Below are positions 31,602 through 40,850 of a stretch of 43,794 nt of DNA, in pieces (position 1 is the first letter of the stretch; each line of letters opens with the position of its first letter). The translations under genes were made by a program, and so were the position numbers. The stretch is from an uncultured Bacteroidota bacterium (GTDB taxonomy: Bacteria; Bacteroidota; Bacteroidia; Flavobacteriales; BACL11). The notes under the pieces were generated by a model. That model was not told where the DNA came from, searched no databases, and saw only the letters and a list, made by a program, of their open reading frames with translations. Location: NCBI GenBank assembly GCA_902587125.1, contig CACIJW010000003.1, positions 92,378 through 136,171 on the forward strand. The letters run 5' to 3'.

Positions 31602-32858
31602 ATGCAAATAGAAGATATATATAAATTATTTCTTGAATCTGAAGGAGTATGTACTGATAGCAGAAAAACAAAGAAAAATACTATATTTTTCAGCCTAAAA
31701 GGCAAAAACTTTAATGGAAATCTTTTTGCAGATCAAGCCCTATCACAAGGATGTTCATTTTGTGTAATAGATGATAAAAAATATAAAAAAAGTGAAAAGT
31801 ACATTCTCGTTGACGATGTTTTGATTTGTCTTCAAGAACTTGCAAGCCTTCACAGATCTAAGTTAGCGTGCAGTTTAATAGCAATAACTGGATCCAATGG
31901 AAAAACAACATCAAAAGAACTCATCAGCTCCGTTTTAAGAAAAAAGTTTAATGTTTTATCAACAGAGGGGAATCTGAATAATCACATTGGAGTTCCTCTC
32001 ACATTATTAAAACTTAATAAAAGTCATCAGCTAGCCGTAATAGAGATGGGCGCAAATCATCTCAAAGAGATAGAATTATTATGTGAAATTGCAAAACCTA
32101 ATTTTGGAATAATCACAAATATAGGAAAGGCACATATTGAGGGATTTGGCTCTATTGACAATATTTTAATAGGAAAAACTGAACTTTACAGATATCTCGA
32201 AAAGAATAATGGTACTGTATTTGTAAACAGTGACGATAAAAAATTGTCAAAAAGTACTTATGGATTAAATTCGATTAGCTATGGATCTGAATCAATATAT
32301 GCACCACAAATTACTATCGATGATATATACGTAAATATTTTTTGTCTTGGAATAACCTTTAAATCAAATTTAATTGGCAAATATCAAAAATTTAATATCG
32401 CCTTAGCGATTTGTATTGGAGATTACTTCAAAATTGATAAGTTTTTAATTCAAGAAGCTATTCAGAACTATATTCCAAAAAATAATAGATCACAAATAAT
32501 AAAAACAAAAAGAAACAAAGTTTTGATGGACGCATACAACGCAAATCCAAACAGCATGAGAGAAACTATAAATTATTTTGATTATATAAATTATGAAAAG
32601 AAATTTTTAATATTGGGAGATATGTTAGAGTTGGGAGATAAATCAGAAATAGAACACAAGGAAATAATTAACTTAATTACAGAAAAAGAATATGAATTTA
32701 TATTAGTTGGTGATATTTTTAGTTCTATAAAAAAAGAAAATTCATTTAAAAATGTGGATTCAGTTCCTAAGAAAAATTTATTAAAATTAGAGAAGTATCT
32801 TATATTGGTTAAAGGATCTAGATCGGTTACTTTGGAGAAAATTCTAAATTACTTGTAA
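31602..32858 (+). CDS. murF: UDP-N-acetylmuramoyl-tripeptide--D-alanyl-D-alanine ligase
   Basis: 418 residues. It adds D-Ala-D-Ala to the UDP-MurNAc tripeptide in the cytoplasm. The N-terminal domain has CTDSRKTKKNTIFFSLKG. The Mur-ligase P-loop is IAITGSNGKTTSKE (about 94-106), followed by EGNLNNHIGVPLTLL, VIEMGANHLKEIELL, NIGKAHIEGFGS, and MDAYNANPNSMR in the C-terminal domain. The ATG at 31602 gives the family's usual N-terminus (MQIEDIYKLF), so the start is secure although it directly follows a terminator hairpin. The stop abuts the stop of the convergent acyl-CoA dehydrogenase gene. Confidence 0.96.
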   Translation: MQIEDIYKLFLESEGVCTDSRKTKKNTIFFSLKGKNFNGNLFADQALSQGCSFCVIDDKKYKKSEKYILVDDVLICLQELASLHRSKLACSLIAITGSNGKTTSKELISSVLRKKFNVLSTEGNLNNHIGVPLTLLKLNKSHQLAVIEMGANHLKEIELLCEIAKPNFGIITNIGKAHIEGFGSIDNILIGKTELYRYLEKNNGTVFVNSDDKKLSKSTYGLNSISYGSESIYAPQITIDDIYVNIFCLGITFKSNLIGKYQKFNIALAICIGDYFKIDKFLIQEAIQNYIPKNNRSQIIKTKRNKVLMDAYNANPNSMRETINYFDYINYEKKFLILGDMLELGDKSEIEHKEIINLITEKEYEFILVGDIFSSIKKENSFKNVDSVPKKNLLKLEKYLILVKGSRSVTLEKILNYL

Positions 32859-33998
32859 CTAACTTAAAATTGATCTAGATATTACTATTTTCTGAATTTC
32901 AGATGTTCCTTCATAAATTTGAGTGATTTTTGCATCTCTCATTAGTCTCTCAACATGATAATCTTTTACAAATCCGTAACCACCATGTATTTGTACAGCC
33001 TCAACAGAAGCTTTCATTGCTAAATCAGAGGAATATAATTTTGCAACAGCACTAGCCTCGTCATAGTTTATACCATTATCTTTAAGCCATGCAGCTTTTA
33101 TACATAGAAGTCTAGCAGCTTCAACTTCTGTGGCCATTTCAGCAAGCTTGAAAGCAATTGCTTGGTGTTTATTAATTTCCTTACCAAAAGCTTTTCTTTC
33201 CTTAGAGTATTTTAGTGAAAACTCTAAAGAGCCAGATGCAATTCCTAAAGCTTGAGCTGCAATACCAATTCTACCTCCTGAAAGAGTCTTCATCGCAAAT
33301 TTAAATCCAAAACCATCCTCACCTATTCTGTTTTCTTTCGGGACCTTAACATCAGTAAACATAATTGAGTGAGTGTCAGACCCTCTTATTCCAAGCTTGT
33401 TTTCTTTTGGACCAACAACAAAACCTTCAAAATCTTTCTCCACTATAAAAGCATTAATTCCTTTATGTCCTTTTTCAGGATGGGTTTGAGCAATCACTAA
33501 ATAAATGGATGCTGAATTTCCATTGGTTATCCAGTTTTTTGTGCCATTGAGCAGATAATGATCCTCTTTTTCAATAGCTGTAGTTCTTTGTGAAGTAGCA
33601 TCACTTCCTGCTTCAGGCTCAGAAAGACAAAAAGCACCTATTTTTTCACCAGTAGCTAACAATCTCAAATATTTTTCTTTTTGAAAATCGTTTCCATATG
33701 TTTCTATACCCCAACATACTAACGAATTATTAACTGATACAATAACAGATGTTGAGGCATCTACTTTTGAAAATTCTTCCATTGCTAATACATATGAAAC
33801 TGTGTCCATTCCACCTCCACCATATTTGGGATCTACCATCATTCCCATGAATCCTAATTCTCCTAATTTTTTTATTTGATCTTTCGGAAATTGCTGATTT
33901 TCATCTCTCTCAATTACACCAGGAAGTAAATGATTATTAGTGAATTCTCTTGCTGTTTCACGGATTAAAATCTGTTCTTCTGTTAATTCAAAATTCAT
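32859..33998 (-). CDS. acyl-CoA dehydrogenase (short-chain/butyryl-CoA type)
   Basis: 379 residues, the normal size. This FAD enzyme oxidises acyl-CoA to the 2-enoyl-CoA in fatty-acid or branched-chain amino-acid breakdown. Motifs are GAFCLSEPEAGSDA, NGTKNWITNG, SGGRIGIAAQALGIA, ERKAFGKEI, QIHGGYGFVKDY and QIYEGTSEIQ with catalytic Glu363. This position of the base is typical of short- and medium-chain enzymes. A -7-like box on the minus strand (34013-34020) lies 14 bp upstream. Electron-transfer flavoprotein genes are not in the window. The nearby Glu/Leu-type dehydrogenase could feed the same catabolism, but this is inference. Confidence 0.94.
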   Translation of the reverse strand: MNFELTEEQILIRETAREFTNNHLLPGVIERDENQQFPKDQIKKLGELGFMGMMVDPKYGGGGMDTVSYVLAMEEFSKVDASTSVIVSVNNSLVCWGIETYGNDFQKEKYLRLLATGEKIGAFCLSEPEAGSDATSQRTTAIEKEDHYLLNGTKNWITNGNSASIYLVIAQTHPEKGHKGINAFIVEKDFEGFVVGPKENKLGIRGSDTHSIMFTDVKVPKENRIGEDGFGFKFAMKTLSGGRIGIAAQALGIASGSLEFSLKYSKERKAFGKEINKHQAIAFKLAEMATEVEAARLLCIKAAWLKDNGINYDEASAVAKLYSSDLAMKASVEAVQIHGGYGFVKDYHVERLMRDAKITQIYEGTSEIQKIVISRSILS

Positions 33999-34012
33999 TT
34001 TTGTATTTTGAA

Positions 34013-34020
34013 CAAAATTA
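34013..34020 (-). promoter_or_regulatory. candidate -7 box of the acyl-CoA dehydrogenase gene
   Basis: Minus-strand TAATTTTG matches TAnnTTTG, 14 bp before the ATG (33996-33998). No TTG is found at the usual -33 spacing. Confidence 0.4.
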
Positions 34021-34053
34021 CACTTTTTAATAAACTTAATGAGAAGTAATTAA

Positions 34054-35100
34054 ATGAAAAAATACAATGTAATAGGTGTTATGTCAGGTACTTCAGTTGA
34101 TGGACTTGACATTTCATTTTGCAGATTTATTAAAAACAAAAAATGGAAATATGAAATCTTGAATTCTAAAACTTACCACTATTGTAATTTTTGGAAAAAA
34201 ACCTTAATTAATCTTCATTCAGAGAGTAAAAAAAAAATAAAAGAGATTGACGTTGAATTTGCAAAGCATATAAGTGACAAAATAAATCATTTTACAGAGA
34301 AAAATAAAATCAAAGCTGATATTATTTCAAGCCATGGACATACAGTTTTTCATGATCCTTCAAAAAAAATTACATTACAAATTGGCTCAGGAAAGGTAAT
34401 TAATGAGCTATGTAAGATAACAACTGTAAACAACTTTAGAAAAATAGATATTGACCTTGGAGGTCAAGGAGCTCCTCTTGTGCCAATTGGGGATAAATTA
34501 TTATTTCAAAAATATAAGTATTGCTTAAACATCGGAGGATTTGCTAATTTATCTGTAAAAGCAAATAATTCAATTAAGGCATTTGATATTTGTCCCGCAA
34601 ATATTGCACTTAACTTCTACTGTAGAAAGTTGGGGAAAGAATTTGACAGTGGAGGTGAAATTTCTAGAGGCGGAAATATGATTAAGTCCTTATATGATGA
34701 ATTAAATAAAATTCAATTTTATTCTTCAAACAGTCCTAAATCTCTTTCAAGAGAGTGGTTAGAACAGAATTTCTTAACAAAAGTTAGTAGTTCATTTAAA
34801 GTAATAGATATTTTAAGAACTATTGTTGAACATATAGCCTTTCAAATAGGTACTAATCTAAAATCTCAAAAAACACTGGTTACAGGAGGGGGAGCTAAAA
34901 ATAAATTTCTTATGGATAGAATTTGTGATTTTTCTTCTTCAGAAATAATTATTCCATCGAACAAACTAATTGACTTTAAAGAAGCAATGATATTTGGTTT
35001 TTTAGCAGTCCTAAGACTAAATAATGAAATTAATTGTCTAAAAAGTGTTACTGGAGCAGTAAAAGACTCTATAGTTGGAGATGTTTATAAACTATGTTGA
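34054..35100 (+). CDS. anmK: anhydro-N-acetylmuramic acid kinase
   Basis: 348 residues. It converts 1,6-anhydro-MurNAc plus ATP to MurNAc-6-phosphate, recycling cell-wall sugars. The N-terminal ATP motif is IGVMSGTSVDGLDIS. Further motifs are SSHGHTVFHDP, TVNNFRKIDIDLGGQGAPLVP, LNIGGFANLS, FDICPANIAL and VTGGGAKNKFLMDRI, in the order expected of the family. It is divergent from the acyl-CoA dehydrogenase gene (55-bp gap). No convincing promoter box is seen directly upstream. Confidence 0.95.
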   Translation: MKKYNVIGVMSGTSVDGLDISFCRFIKNKKWKYEILNSKTYHYCNFWKKTLINLHSESKKKIKEIDVEFAKHISDKINHFTEKNKIKADIISSHGHTVFHDPSKKITLQIGSGKVINELCKITTVNNFRKIDIDLGGQGAPLVPIGDKLLFQKYKYCLNIGGFANLSVKANNSIKAFDICPANIALNFYCRKLGKEFDSGGEISRGGNMIKSLYDELNKIQFYSSNSPKSLSREWLEQNFLTKVSSSFKVIDILRTIVEHIAFQIGTNLKSQKTLVTGGGAKNKFLMDRICDFSSSEIIIPSNKLIDFKEAMIFGFLAVLRLNNEINCLKSVTGAVKDSIVGDVYKLC

Positions 35101-35124
35101 AATGTTTTGAATGTCATTTAGTAT

Positions 35125-35160
35125 TGTGTACACATAAAAAATTAGTTATTATTAAATTTG
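35125..35160 (+). promoter_or_regulatory. palindrome plus -7 box upstream of the Glu/Leu-type dehydrogenase
   Basis: TGTGTACACA (35125-35134) is a perfect 10-bp palindrome, and TAAATTTG (35153-35160) fits TAnnTTTG. The palindrome ends 18 bp before the -7 box, so it covers the place where a -33 TTG should be. This suggests a regulator-bound promoter. Initiation near 35165 would precede the ATG at 35176. Confidence 0.5.
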
Positions 35161-35175
35161 CATCGAAATAAATTT

Positions 35176-36402
35176 ATGGAGCTTCTAAAAAAGTTTGAAA
35201 ATAAAAAACCTGAAATTGTTTTTGAATGGCAAGATGAATATACAAGTGCTAAAGGATGGCTAGTAATTAATTCATTAAGAGGTGGAGCCGCTGCAGGAGG
35301 AACAAGAATGAGATTAGGTGTTACTAAAGAAGAAGTTCTTGCCTTAGCTAAAACAATGGAAGTTAAATTTTCTGTTGCAGGTCCTAACATTGGAGGAGGA
35401 AAGTCAGGAATCAATTTCGATCCAAGAGACGAGCGGAAGACTGATGTCCTAAAAAGATGGTTCAAAGCTGTCAAACCCTTATTAAAATCTTACTATGGTA
35501 CAGGTGGAGATATGAACGTTGATGAAGTTGAGGAAGTAATTCCATATTGTAAGGAAATTAATATTGAATTTCCATTGGAAGGCATCATTAGTGGACACTT
35601 TGGTAATAAAAATACTAACAAAAAACTATTACTAGATCAATTAAGTAAAGGAGTGCCCTCAATTGTAAATTCCAAAGATTTATCTCCCAACATAAACTCA
35701 AAATACTCAATTGGAGATTTGATTACTGGCTATGGAGTAGCTGAATCCATAATACATTATTACAATATATACGGTGGTAAATTACATGAAAAAAGAATTA
35801 TTGTGCAAGGATGGGGTAATGTTGCGGGTGCAACTGCATTTTACTTAAGTAAAATGGGCGGAAAAATTGTTGGAATTATTGATAAAAATGGCGGAATACT
35901 AGATGAGAAAGGTCTCACTCACAACAAAATAATTGAATTACTAAATTCAAGAACATCAAATTTTTTAATTGATAAAGATCTTATGCCATTCGAACTAATT
36001 AATCAAAAAATTTGGTCAATCGGAGCTGAAATTTTTGTTCCATGTGCAGCATCAAGATTAGTTACATTAGAACATCTTAACCAAATGATTGCAAACAACT
36101 TAGAGGTGATTTCTTCAGGCGCTAATGTTCCCTTTGATGAAAATGAAATTTTTTATGGTCCAATTTGTCAAAGAGCTGATGAGATGGTAAGTGTTATTCC
36201 AGATTTTATATCAAATTGCGGAATGGCTAGAGCATTTTCATATTTTATGCAAGAAAATATTGATATGCAGCCTAAATCTGTTTTCCAATCAGTTTCAGAG
36301 ACAATCAAAAATGCTTTACTTGAAAGCCATCATGAAAATAAGCAAAAAAATAATATTTACAAGACTGCTCTTGAAATTGCATTAAAAAAACTTTTAAAAT
36401 GA
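35176..36402 (+). CDS. Glu/Leu/Phe/Val-family amino-acid dehydrogenase
   Basis: 408 residues from the ATG at 35176. An in-frame TTG at 35158 lies inside the probable promoter box and is not preferred. The enzyme deaminates an amino acid with NAD(P). Catalytic-domain motifs are NSLRGGAAAGGTRMR, KTMEVKFSVAGPNIGGGKSG (the active-site lysine lies in GGKSG), and GTGGDMNVDEVEEV. The Rossmann half contains VQGWGNVAGATAFYLS and later VPCAASRLVT and SSGANVPFD. The form is widespread in Bacteroidota; Leu/Val or Glu specificity cannot be fixed from sequence. It overlaps the MscS gene by 4 bp (ATGA). Confidence 0.9.
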   Translation: MELLKKFENKKPEIVFEWQDEYTSAKGWLVINSLRGGAAAGGTRMRLGVTKEEVLALAKTMEVKFSVAGPNIGGGKSGINFDPRDERKTDVLKRWFKAVKPLLKSYYGTGGDMNVDEVEEVIPYCKEINIEFPLEGIISGHFGNKNTNKKLLLDQLSKGVPSIVNSKDLSPNINSKYSIGDLITGYGVAESIIHYYNIYGGKLHEKRIIVQGWGNVAGATAFYLSKMGGKIVGIIDKNGGILDEKGLTHNKIIELLNSRTSNFLIDKDLMPFELINQKIWSIGAEIFVPCAASRLVTLEHLNQMIANNLEVISSGANVPFDENEIFYGPICQRADEMVSVIPDFISNCGMARAFSYFMQENIDMQPKSVFQSVSETIKNALLESHHENKQKNNIYKTALEIALKKLLK

Positions 36403-37496
36403 ATGTAGATTATCTTAAAAACACAACTTTTTTTGAAAATAGCCTATTAGATTTCACATATTTCGTGTTGATCTTAATTATTGGATTATTATTAAAAAGA
36501 CTATTTATTAATTACATCAGTAAATCAATTTTTAATTACTTAACTAAAGATAGTAGTGAAGAGAATTTTAGTGATTTTAAAAATGATACCATAAAACCGT
36601 TAAACCTATTTTTTAACTTATCAGTTCTCTTCCTCGCTTTTTCGCAAATTAATTTTCCTTCAAGCTGGGAGTTAGCTGAAAAAAATAAGTTTGGATTAAA
36701 ATTGTTTATTAACAAAAGTTTTTCACTAATATATATTTTCTCAATATTAAAAGTCATACTTAAAATTATAAGTTATGTTGGTAGTTTGCTGCTAAAAAAA
36801 GCAAGTAAGACTGAAAATAAAATGGATGACCAGTTAATTCCATTTGCTGTTGAAATTATAAAGATCTTAGCTATTATTTTTGGTCTTTTTATAGTCCTTT
36901 CTAATGTTTTCAATGTAAATATAACAGCATTAGCGACAGGCTTAGGAATAGGTGGAATTGCGATTGCTATGGCATCTAAAGAAAGTCTTGAAAATTTACT
37001 TGGTTCATTTACAATTTTCTTTGATCAACCCTTCACAGTAGGAGATATAGTTACTGTAGGTAACATCACTGGCTCAGTTGAAAAAGTTGGATTTAGAAGC
37101 ACTAGAATTCGAACTTTTGATAAGAGTTTAGTTAGTGTACCCAATAAAAAAATGGTTGATGCTGAGCTAGACAATCTGGGGAAAAGGAATGTAAGAAGAG
37201 TAAAGTTTTACCTGGGTCTTACTTATGACACACAAATTAATCAAATAAAAAAAATTGTTTCAGAAATTGAAATTTTAATAAAAAGTCATAAACTAACAAC
37301 TGATAACTGTATGGTGAAGTTTCAAGAATTTGGAGCTAGTTCATTAGATATACTGATTGTATATTTTGTAAATAGCCCTAACTGGGAAGACTTAACCAAT
37401 GTCAAGCAAGAAATTAATTTTGAAATCATGAACATAGTTAAAAGCAATAATTCTGATTTTGCTTTTCCTTCAACAACTGTATACTTAGAAAAATAA
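36399..37496 (+). CDS. small-conductance mechanosensitive channel (MscS family)
   Basis: 365 residues. N-terminal membrane helices (about 15-35, 67-80, 100-130) precede the pore-lining TM3 region ALATGLGIGGIAIAMASKES. The MscS beta domain follows with LGSFTIFFDQPFTVGDIVTV and GSVEKVGFRSTRIRTFDKSL, then VSVPNKKM and a C-terminal alpha/beta domain. It releases solutes on hypo-osmotic shock at the inner membrane. The ATG overlaps the dehydrogenase stop by 4 bp and the NhaD gene follows after 4 bp, so an ion/osmotic pair is probable. Confidence 0.93.
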   Translation: MNVDYLKNTTFFENSLLDFTYFVLILIIGLLLKRLFINYISKSIFNYLTKDSSEENFSDFKNDTIKPLNLFFNLSVLFLAFSQINFPSSWELAEKNKFGLKLFINKSFSLIYIFSILKVILKIISYVGSLLLKKASKTENKMDDQLIPFAVEIIKILAIIFGLFIVLSNVFNVNITALATGLGIGGIAIAMASKESLENLLGSFTIFFDQPFTVGDIVTVGNITGSVEKVGFRSTRIRTFDKSLVSVPNKKMVDAELDNLGKRNVRRVKFYLGLTYDTQINQIKKIVSEIEILIKSHKLTTDNCMVKFQEFGASSLDILIVYFVNSPNWEDLTNVKQEINFEIMNIVKSNNSDFAFPSTTVYLEK

Positions 37497-37500
37497 AATA

Positions 37501-38907
37501 ATGGAGATATTTTTAATAATTATTTTTATCATAGGCTATTTAGCCATTGCATTTGAACACCCAATTAAAATTGATAAAGCAGCCTCAGCTTTGGTAATGG
37601 GAGGTATAATTTGGGGGGCTTTAGCTTTAGGAATAGATGAACTAGTAACTAAAGAATTTCTTACAGAATTTTATGAAAAATTCAAAACGAAATTTAATTC
37701 TCTTAAAGAATTAGGATTTTACTCTAGCGATGAATATGCTAAACCAATTAAATTTTTAAAATATGAGCTGTCGCATCATCTAGTAGACATAGGTGAAATC
37801 TTGTTTTTCCTTTTAGCTGCAATGACAATAGTTGAGTTAGTTGATAGTCACCAAGGTTTTTCAATTATTACAGATAAAATAACCACTAAAAGAAAAGTTC
37901 CACTGATGTGGATCTTATGTGTCATTTCTTTTTTCTTTTCTGCAGTTCTTGACAACTTAACTACTTCAATTGTTATGGCAGCTTTAATATCTAAAATGAT
38001 TAAAGACAAAAAAGACTTATGGATGTTTGCAGGGATGATTATTATCTCAGCGAACGCTGGTGGAGCCTGGTCTCCAATGGGTGATGTTACAACAATAATG
38101 CTTTGGGTAGGTGGACAAGTTACTGCTTGGAATATTATCTATTCAATCTTCATTCCTTCATTAGTTTGTATGATTGTTCCTCTTGTTTACATTTCTTTCA
38201 AATTGAAAGGGAGTATCGAAAACCCTGACTTAACAAGCCTAAATTCTGAAATTAGTTCTGTTAAAACTTATGAAAGAAACTTAATTTTTTACATGGGAGT
38301 AATAGGCTTATTGTTCGTTCCTATTTTCAAAATAACTACTGGACTACCGCCCTATGTAGGAATGTTACTTTCACTTGGTGTCTTGTGGGTTACCACGGAG
38401 ATCCTACATAGTGACAAGAATTATGAACAAAGACGTCATTTATCAGTTATCGGCGTGTTAAAAAAAGTAGATACCCCAACTATATTTTTCTTCTTAGGAA
38501 TTTTATTAGCTGTTGCTGGACTACAGTCAGCTGGTCAATTGGATATAGTGGCTAAATATTTAGAAAACACTTTCTCTGGTGAGAATAAAATATACATAAT
38601 TAACGTACTGATTGGCTTGATGTCAGCGTTGGTTGATAATGTACCATTAGTTGCGGGAGCTATGGGTATGTATGAAATAGGGCCTATTCAAGATGGTATT
38701 TTAGCATATCCTCAAGACCATAAGTTTTGGCAATTTTTAGCTTATTGTGCTGGAACAGGGGGATCAGTTTTAATCATTGGTTCAGCCGCTGGAGTAGCTG
38801 TAATGGGAATACTTAAAATAGATTTTATGTGGTATCTAAAACGCATTTCTTTTTTAGCCCTAATAGGATATGTTGCAGGAGCGATTACATATATAATAAT
38901 GCAATAA
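37501..38907 (+). CDS. nhaD: NhaD-type sodium/proton antiporter
   Basis: 468 residues with many membrane segments. NhaD and ArsB/NhaD-superfamily signatures are visible: GEILFFLLAAMTIVELVDSH, FFFSAVLDNLTTSIVMAAL, ISANAGGAWSPMGDVTTIML, then GLMSALVDNVPLVAGAMGMY and GTGGSVLIIGSAAGVAVMGI. The two conserved D-N-(L/V)-(T/P) helices carry the ion-coupling Asp. It exports Na+ in exchange for H+ at the inner membrane, fitting a marine habitat. It begins 4 bp after the MscS gene and 27 bp before the TolQ/ExbB gene. Confidence 0.94.
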   Translation: MEIFLIIIFIIGYLAIAFEHPIKIDKAASALVMGGIIWGALALGIDELVTKEFLTEFYEKFKTKFNSLKELGFYSSDEYAKPIKFLKYELSHHLVDIGEILFFLLAAMTIVELVDSHQGFSIITDKITTKRKVPLMWILCVISFFFSAVLDNLTTSIVMAALISKMIKDKKDLWMFAGMIIISANAGGAWSPMGDVTTIMLWVGGQVTAWNIIYSIFIPSLVCMIVPLVYISFKLKGSIENPDLTSLNSEISSVKTYERNLIFYMGVIGLLFVPIFKITTGLPPYVGMLLSLGVLWVTTEILHSDKNYEQRRHLSVIGVLKKVDTPTIFFFLGILLAVAGLQSAGQLDIVAKYLENTFSGENKIYIINVLIGLMSALVDNVPLVAGAMGMYEIGPIQDGILAYPQDHKFWQFLAYCAGTGGSVLIIGSAAGVAVMGILKIDFMWYLKRISFLALIGYVAGAITYIIMQ

Positions 38908-38934
38908 ATTTTTAAAATATATCGTTAGGAAAAT

Positions 38935-39612
38935 ATGGAAAATAAAATTCAAACAGATAGTTTAAGTCATATTGGTACAGAAACTTTATCAATTATTGAC
39001 CTAATTACAAGTGGGGGAACTGGTGGAAATATTATAATGGTCACTTTAGGTGTCCTCTCATTTTATGCAATTTTCATACTTTTTGAAAGATACTCTGCAA
39101 TAAAAAATGCTAGTAAAGAAGATGAAAATTTTTTTAATACCATAAAAAATTTTGTTGAAAATAAAGATTATTCAGCGGCCAAAACACTATGTCAAAATAC
39201 TAATAATCCAATTTCCAGAATGATTGAAAAAGGAATTGACAGAATTGATAAGCCCATGACTGATATTTCTGCAGCAATTGAAAATCAAGGTAAACTTGAG
39301 ATCTACAAAATGGAAAATAATCTTTCTAATCTTGCAACTATATCTGGAGCTGCTCCAATGATTGGTTTTTTAGGTACTGTAATAGGAATGATTCTGGCAT
39401 TTCATCAAATGGCAAGCTCTGGCGGTAATATTGATGTCGAGATGTTATCTCAGGGGATATATACTGCAATGGTTACAACAGTTGCTGGTCTGATAGTTGG
39501 AATAATAGCTTACATTTCATATAATTTTCTTGTAAGCAAAGTTGAAAAAGTTGTATTTCAATTAGAAGCAAGAACAACAGAATTTTTAGATCATCTACAT
39601 CACAATGAGTAG
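38935..39612 (+). CDS. exbB: MotA/TolQ/ExbB-family proton channel
   Basis: 225 residues with three membrane segments. The first is at about 32-50 (NIIMVTLGVLSFYAIFILFE). The conserved TolQ/ExbB pair is at about 133-205: ISGAAPMIGFLGTVIGMILA and GIYTAMVTTVAGLIVGIIAY. It uses the proton gradient to drive the ExbD and TonB-like proteins encoded next to it. A possible Shine-Dalgarno (AGGAAA) precedes the ATG. The ExbD gene follows after 3 bp. The exact split between TolQ and ExbB cannot be decided by sequence, but the TonB-like neighbour favours ExbB. Confidence 0.9.
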   Translation: MENKIQTDSLSHIGTETLSIIDLITSGGTGGNIIMVTLGVLSFYAIFILFERYSAIKNASKEDENFFNTIKNFVENKDYSAAKTLCQNTNNPISRMIEKGIDRIDKPMTDISAAIENQGKLEIYKMENNLSNLATISGAAPMIGFLGTVIGMILAFHQMASSGGNIDVEMLSQGIYTAMVTTVAGLIVGIIAYISYNFLVSKVEKVVFQLEARTTEFLDHLHHNE

Positions 39613-39615
39613 AAT

Positions 39616-40008
39616 ATGGCATTAAGGACTAGAAATAAAGTAACACCAAACTTCAACATGTCCTCAATGACAGACATTGTCTTTTTGCTTTTAATCTTTT
39701 TTATGCTAACCTCAACTTTAGTTAGTCCTAATGCTCTAAAGCTTCTTCTACCAAACAGCAAATCAAAAACTCTAGAGAAACAAACTATTTCAATTTCAAT
39801 TGACAAAGACATCAATTTTTATATTGATGAGAATCAAGTTGATATTACTGAACTTGAAACAAGATTAATCAATATTTTAAGCTCTGAACTAGAACCGGCA
39901 ATAATTTTACATTCTGATAAATCTGTAGATATTGAGCATGTTGTAAAAGTCATGGACATAGCATATCGTAACAACTATAAAATAGTTCTTGCAACAGATC
40001 CTAGTTAA
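39616..40008 (+). CDS. exbD: ExbD/TolR-family biopolymer transport protein
   Basis: 130 residues. A single N-terminal membrane helix contains the family motif MTDIVFLLLIFFMLTS with the conserved proton-carrying Asp. A periplasmic domain follows, ending VVKVMDIAYRNNYKIVLATD. It works with the ExbB-like channel. The stop overlaps the TonB-like ATG by 1 bp (TAATG). Only one ExbD is present in this operon. Confidence 0.92.
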   Translation: MALRTRNKVTPNFNMSSMTDIVFLLLIFFMLTSTLVSPNALKLLLPNSKSKTLEKQTISISIDKDINFYIDENQVDITELETRLINILSSELEPAIILHSDKSVDIEHVVKVMDIAYRNNYKIVLATDPS

Positions 40009-40850
40009 TGAATAAATCCAGTTCTAAACATAAGCTAAAAGGAATTATATTCAGCTTAATTTTTCATCTCATAGCCATAGCTTGCTTTTTCTATTTTGGT
40101 TTATCTTATCAAACACCTCCTCCAGATGAAAAGGGTATTGCAATAAACTTTGGGTTCAATAATACCTCTAACAATATTAATATCGAAGAAGTTAAGACTC
40201 CACCAGAAATAAAAAAGGTCAATAATTCAAATTTAATTACACCTCCAAATAATACTATTATCAATCAATCTGTTAAAGAAACAATAAGCGTAAATGAAAT
40301 TGAGGAAAAAATCAAAGAGCCTGTTACTAAGCCAGAAATTATTGAAGAAGAAGTTGAATCAGTAAATGAAAATGATGATGAAAAAGAGACCGAAGAAACT
40401 ATTGAATCAGAAATAAAAAATGAAGTTATTGAAGAGGAACAACAAGTTGTAGATCCAAAAGCTATTTTTTCAAAAAAAAATAAGAACGAAAATTCATTTG
40501 ACGAAAGCAAAATAGACTTTGGTGGCGAAAGTAATGTTAAAAATGAAAATATTGACGGTCATGAATCAGGCTCTGATGGTATTTCATTTAACTTAGCGGG
40601 TAGAAACGTTTCTTTAAGAATATTACCTGACTATGATGTTCAAGATGAAGGTATTGTTGTTGTTATAATAACTGTAAACAGAGATGGTATTGTAACTAAT
40701 GCTATAACGGGATCTAAAGGAACTACAACTTTCAATAAAAATTTACTTTTAAAAGCTAAGCAAGCAGCTTTAAAAACAAGATTTTCAGTGAATAATAATG
40801 CACCTATCAGTCAACAGGGAAAAATTATTTACAACTTTAAACTCAACTGA
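40008..40850 (+). CDS. TonB-like energy transducer
   Basis: 280 residues. A cytoplasmic N-terminal tail and one membrane helix (about 10-32, GIIFSLIFHLIAIACFFYFG) are followed by a Glu/Pro/Lys-rich periplasmic spacer (about 45-160). A C-terminal TonB-like domain (about 195-280) contains VVVIITVNRDGIVTNAITGS and LLKAKQAALKTRFSV. It would carry energy from ExbB-ExbD to outer-membrane TonB-dependent receptors. It overlaps exbD (TAATG) and folC by 1 bp each. No TonB-dependent receptor is encoded in the window. Confidence 0.85.
   Translation: MNKSSSKHKLKGIIFSLIFHLIAIACFFYFGLSYQTPPPDEKGIAINFGFNNTSNNINIEEVKTPPEIKKVNNSNLITPPNNTIINQSVKETISVNEIEEKIKEPVTKPEIIEEEVESVNENDDEKETEETIESEIKNEVIEEEQQVVDPKAIFSKKNKNENSFDESKIDFGGESNVKNENIDGHESGSDGISFNLAGRNVSLRILPDYDVQDEGIVVVIITVNRDGIVTNAITGSKGTTTFNKNLLLKAKQAALKTRFSVNNNAPISQQGKIIYNFKLN

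Noticed and set aside
35158..35175. TTG start giving a 6-residue longer amino-acid dehydrogenase
   Set aside because: The TTG is the tail of the likely -7 box TAAATTTG, so it would be upstream of the transcript; the ATG at 35176 matches the family N-terminus.
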